From assembly GCA_021778975.1 (NCBI GenBank), contig JAJYBO010000142.1:1-7587 (forward strand): a stretch of DNA of 7,587 nt, written 5' to 3'. Positions 6,242 through 7,587 of the stretch are shown here, piece after piece (positions within the stretch are counted from its first letter, which is position 1; each line of letters opens with the position of its first letter). The DNA is from Deltaproteobacteria bacterium (GTDB taxonomy: Bacteria; Desulfobacterota; Desulfobacteria; Desulfobacterales; Desulfatirhabdiaceae). The position numbers were made by a program, and so were the translations under genes. Under the pieces are notes generated by a model that did no database searches, had not been told where the DNA came from, and saw nothing but the letters and a program-made list of their open reading frames with translations.

Positions 6242-7477
6242 ATGAAAAGATGGACGAACGTACTGGCTTTACTGTTGGTGTTGGTAATGGCGATTCCTGT
6301 ATGGGCGGAAGAAGCGCGGGATTATTTCAAGGTAGGCGTCATCACGTCGCTTTCCGGCAGTCTGGCCACTGGTGGCAATGTCACCAAACGCGGTTATGAT
6401 CTCTGGGCGCAGGCGGTCAATGCCGGCGGCGGTATCGAAATTCAGGGGAAAAAATACCCTGTAAAACTCGTTTACGGTGACGATCAGTCCGAACCTTCCC
6501 AGGGCGCTTCCGCTGCGGAGCGTCTGGCCACCCAGGAGCATGTGGATTTCGTTCTGGGGCCGTATGCTTCCGGTCTGACACTCGCAGCGGCGCCGGTTCT
6601 GGAAAAATACAAAATCCCCATGATTACCGGTTCTGCAGAATCGCCGCTGATCTGGAAAGAAAAATTCCACTACACGTTCGGCACCATTCCGCCGGTGAAT
6701 TTCACGGGATCCGCTCCAATCAAGACATTGTCCGGTTTGAATCCCAAACCCAAAACCGCGTTGATTCTGGGGTCCAACGATGCTTTCTCAAAGGCGACCG
6801 CCGAAGCCTTCAGGGATGCTGCTGAAAAAGAAGGTATCAAGGTATTGAAATTCAGCATTGTCCCTTCCAATCAGGATTTGATTCCCTATCTGTCCGCCGC
6901 CAAAGCCATGCAGCCCGATTTGATCGCCTTTGGAGGTCATGACGAAGAACTGATCAAGCTGGTAAAAGCCCTGAACCAGATCAACTATACTCCCAAAGCC
7001 CTCCTGATGCACTACGGCGTTACAGAACCTGCGTTCATTGACGCTCTGAAGAACAATGCCAACCAGATTTTTGGCGCCTCCGTATGGACAGAATCCATCA
7101 ACACCAAAGGCGATGTTCTGTGGCCGAACGCCAAAAGCTATGCCGATGCCGCCATGAAGGCGTACAATGTTCCGGCGGACTATACCCAGGCGGGTTCTTC
7201 GGCAGCGGGTATTGCATTCCAGGTGGCTCTGACCAAAATCAACGCCAAACCGCCTCTGGATGAAAAACAGCGGGATGCGCTGGTCAACGCGCTGGAAAAA
7301 CTGAAGGTGAGTACATTTTACGGCGAGATCGGTTTTGCCACAGAAGGCCAGTTTTATCATGCCAATGTCGGCCTGACGCCGCTGACCATTCAGATTCAAA
7401 ATGACAAAGTGGTTGTGGTTGGACCGGCTAATCTGGCTCAAAGCAAACCCATCTATCCGATGCAGGCGCAGAAATAG
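6242..7477 (+). CDS. ABC transporter periplasmic substrate-binding protein, branched-chain amino acid (LivJ-like) type
   Basis: 411 residues, full length for the family. MKRW, a hydrophobic core and the VWA/EE junction form a type I signal peptide with probable cleavage after residue 22. There is no lipobox cysteine, so the mature protein should be free in the periplasm. The mature part opens with the Peripla_BP_6 fold: FKVGVITSLSGSLATGGN (29-46), then NAGGGIEIQGKKYPVKLVYGDDQSEP (60-85, insertion-of-detail loop usual in the family), and VDFVLGPYASGLTLAAAPV (101-119), where ligand-contacting Ser/Tyr residues normally sit. Such proteins deliver amino acids, amides or related small acids to LivHMGF-type permeases, which are not in the window and may lie further right. 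The neighbouring aminotransferase and shared operator suggest an amino-group-containing substrate such as GABA or a branched amino acid; this is inference. Expression probably depends on the sigma-54 promoter at 6141. Confidence 0.9.
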   Translation: MKRWTNVLALLLVLVMAIPVWAEEARDYFKVGVITSLSGSLATGGNVTKRGYDLWAQAVNAGGGIEIQGKKYPVKLVYGDDQSEPSQGASAAERLATQEHVDFVLGPYASGLTLAAAPVLEKYKIPMITGSAESPLIWKEKFHYTFGTIPPVNFTGSAPIKTLSGLNPKPKTALILGSNDAFSKATAEAFRDAAEKEGIKVLKFSIVPSNQDLIPYLSAAKAMQPDLIAFGGHDEELIKLVKALNQINYTPKALLMHYGVTEPAFIDALKNNANQIFGASVWTESINTKGDVLWPNAKSYADAAMKAYNVPADYTQAGSSAAGIAFQVALTKINAKPPLDEKQRDALVNALEKLKVSTFYGEIGFATEGQFYHANVGLTPLTIQIQNDKVVVVGPANLAQSKPIYPMQAQK

Positions 7478-7481
7478 GCAA

Positions 7482-7501
7482 CAACTTCAAAAGTTGGTTT
7501 T
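7482..7501 (+). terminator. Possible weak terminator after the binding-protein gene
   Basis: CAACTT (7482-7487) pairs perfectly with AAGTTG (7491-7496) around a 3-nt loop and is followed by GTTTTC. The stem is short and AT-rich and the T run brief, so it may only attenuate. It lies 4 nt after the stop codon. Confidence 0.35.
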
Positions 7502-7503
7502 CG

Positions 7504-7587
7504 GACGGCTTTGTAAAAAGGCCGCAGGCAAGGCGCGCAAATCCGCAAGGAGTGAGGCGTACTTATGGTGCGCCGCAACGACGAAGG
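7504..7587. repeat. Probable left part of a dispersed intergenic repeat, cut by the window edge
   Basis: From GACGGCTTTGTAAAAAGG onward the sequence is non-coding and has a different character: GC-rich short direct motifs and a small hairpin (GGCGTAC 7556-7562 with GTGCGCC 7568-7574, one G-T pair). This resembles intergenic repeats I associate with Desulfobacterota genomes, which end in the reverse complement, roughly TTTTTACGAAGCCGTC. The other end is not visible, so the assignment rests on resemblance. Confidence 0.4.

Overview
The window comes from a Gram-negative bacterium of about 50% GC. It has an N-terminal type I signal peptide on a periplasmic binding protein, -24/-12 (sigma-54) promoters, a sigma-54 activator and a hybrid sensor kinase. 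The style, plus the start of a probable dispersed intergenic repeat at the right edge, suggests an anaerobic Desulfobacterota (sulfate-reducer-like) genome. The taxonomy is inference only.

Layout. (1) Positions 2-2143, plus strand: a CHASE2 hybrid sensor histidine kinase whose frame runs open into the left edge, so its N-terminus lies outside the window. (2) 2194-2298, plus strand: a 34-residue, extremely lysine-rich small protein with a strong ribosome binding site. (3) 2334-2369: a 13-bp perfect hairpin between converging genes, probably a shared terminator. (4) 2387-3691, minus strand: a class-III PLP aminotransferase of the 4-aminobutyrate aminotransferase type. (5) 3692-4061: a divergent regulatory region. 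(6) 4062-5864, plus strand: a PAS-PAS-AAA+-HTH sigma-54 activator. (7) 5865-6241: a long regulatory gap. (8) 6242-7477, plus strand: a branched-chain-amino-acid-type ABC substrate-binding protein. (9) From about 7504 to the edge: a probable dispersed repeat.

The main result is a regulatory circuit read directly from the DNA. A 14-bp dyad, ATGCGGWWTTGCAT, occurs twice (in opposite orientations, centres 18 bp apart) between the aminotransferase and the activator gene, and once just after the activator stop, upstream of the binding-protein gene. Both target genes carry a -24/-12 promoter: an 11-of-12 match before the aminotransferase and a 9-of-12 match before the binding protein. The two upstream dyads also overlap a candidate sigma-70 promoter for the activator gene. 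The simplest reading is that the activator senses a metabolite through its PAS domains, binds the dyad, switches on an uptake protein and an aminotransferase, and limits its own expression. The substrate (GABA or another omega-amino or branched amino acid) cannot be fixed from sequence alone. The kinase and the lysine-rich small protein appear unrelated to this module.
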